DNA from: Akkermansia muciniphila
GTDB lineage: Bacteria; Verrucomicrobiota; Verrucomicrobiia; Verrucomicrobiales; Akkermansiaceae
DNA length: 6,783 nucleotides
Reading direction: 5' to 3'
Assembly (NCBI GenBank): GCA_004557455.1
Contig: SFDX01000054.1
Location: 1-6,783 of the forward strand
Translations under genes and position numbers: made by a program
Notes under the pieces: model-generated
Seen by the model: the letters and a program-made list of their open reading frames with translations, nothing else
What the model was told of the DNA's origin: nothing
The model's database searches: none
Part shown: positions 6,498 to 6,783 of the stretch, in pieces
Numbering within the stretch: position 1 is the stretch's first letter
Layout of the letters: the number at the start of each line of letters is the position of its first letter

Positions 6498-6783
6498 TCA
6501 AAGCTCGCCCAGCACGTAATCCCGGGCCATGAGACCGGCACCGATGAGGCCGGAAGAGGCCCCGAAATGCGCGGGAAGGAGGCGGAGATCCTCGTAGTGG
6601 ACGGGGAAGAGCTGACGCTTCAGGAAGTCACGGAGCGGAGTGAACAGGAGGTCCCCGGCCTTGGCGATACCGCCGCCGATGATGAAGGCATCCGGCACGA
6701 CGGTGTACATGATATTCATGATATGGCAGGCCAGTTTCTCCGCGAAGTCATTGTAGATTTTCTGTGCGATGGGATCCCCTGCC
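6498..6783 (-). CDS. ROK-family sugar kinase (glucokinase-like), C-terminal part (partial)
   Basis: The gene enters from beyond the right edge; 94 codons plus the stop are visible, with the frame open to base 6782. ROK proteins are sugar kinases or sugar-responsive repressors. The visible part has the family's C-terminal pattern: a helix (IYNDFAEKLACHIMNIM), then VVPDAFIIGGGIAKAGDLLFTPLRDFL with the ATP-site glycine run GGG, and finally LRLLPAHFGASSGLIGAGLMA. The sugar-binding ExGH motif and the zinc-binding cysteines lie outside the window, so the substrate (glucose, N-acetylglucosamine or other) and kinase versus repressor role cannot be decided; a kinase is the more likely reading. The next gene, the CPBP protein, begins 58 bp downstream on the same strand, so co-transcription is possible. 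Confidence 0.88.
   Translation of the reverse strand, partial: AGDPIAQKIYNDFAEKLACHIMNIMYTVVPDAFIIGGGIAKAGDLLFTPLRDFLKRQLFPVHYEDLRLLPAHFGASSGLIGAGLMARDYVLGEL

Noticed and set aside
6488..6508. Inverted repeat at the end of the ROK kinase gene as a terminator
   Set aside because: The GCGAG/CTCGC stem is only 5 bp with an 11-base loop and only a broken T-rich run after it; too weak to call.
6440..6541. N-terminal extension of the CPBP gene to an ATG at 6541
   Set aside because: It would overlap the kinase coding end by 44 bp and adds 34 residues unlike the family; the ATG at 6439 has a GGGAG upstream and leads straight into the first membrane segment.

Overview
The window holds most of a type I restriction-modification locus on the + strand and, converging on it, a three-gene cluster on the - strand. 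Coding density is high. By hand count on sampled stretches, GC is about 65% in hsdR and in the conserved parts of hsdS. This fits a GC-rich Gram-negative bacterium. A Verrucomicrobia/Akkermansia-like host is plausible from the style of the genes and the scarcity of strong Shine-Dalgarno sites, but nothing here proves it.

Left part (1-4610, + strand): the last 82 codons of the DNA methyltransferase subunit (hsdM), a full specificity subunit (hsdS, start taken at 259) and a full restriction/translocation subunit (hsdR, 1593-4610), in the order M-S-R. HsdM and HsdS form the modification enzyme, and adding HsdR gives the complex that translocates and cuts unmodified DNA. HsdR keeps its nuclease residues (D143, E157, K159) and its helicase motifs, so the system looks intact as far as the window shows.

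The notable point is in hsdS. Its two target-recognition domains (TRDs) are near copies: about 141 of 171 residues are identical by eye, in a gap-free repeat with a period of exactly 630 bp (210 codons). Type I S subunits normally carry two different TRDs and read an asymmetric split site. Two near-identical TRDs predict a palindromic split site. Both TRDs are about 40% GC, against about 65% in the connecting region and in hsdR, which suggests an imported recognition cassette.

Right part (4724-6783, - strand): reading leftwards, the C-terminal end of a ROK-family sugar kinase, a CPBP-family intramembrane protease-like protein and thiL (thiamine-monophosphate kinase). The last two lie 6 bp apart and are probably co-transcribed. 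A GC-rich imperfect hairpin at 4645-4671 lies between hsdR and thiL and may stop transcription from both sides. No RNA gene, CRISPR array, insertion sequence or integrase was seen.
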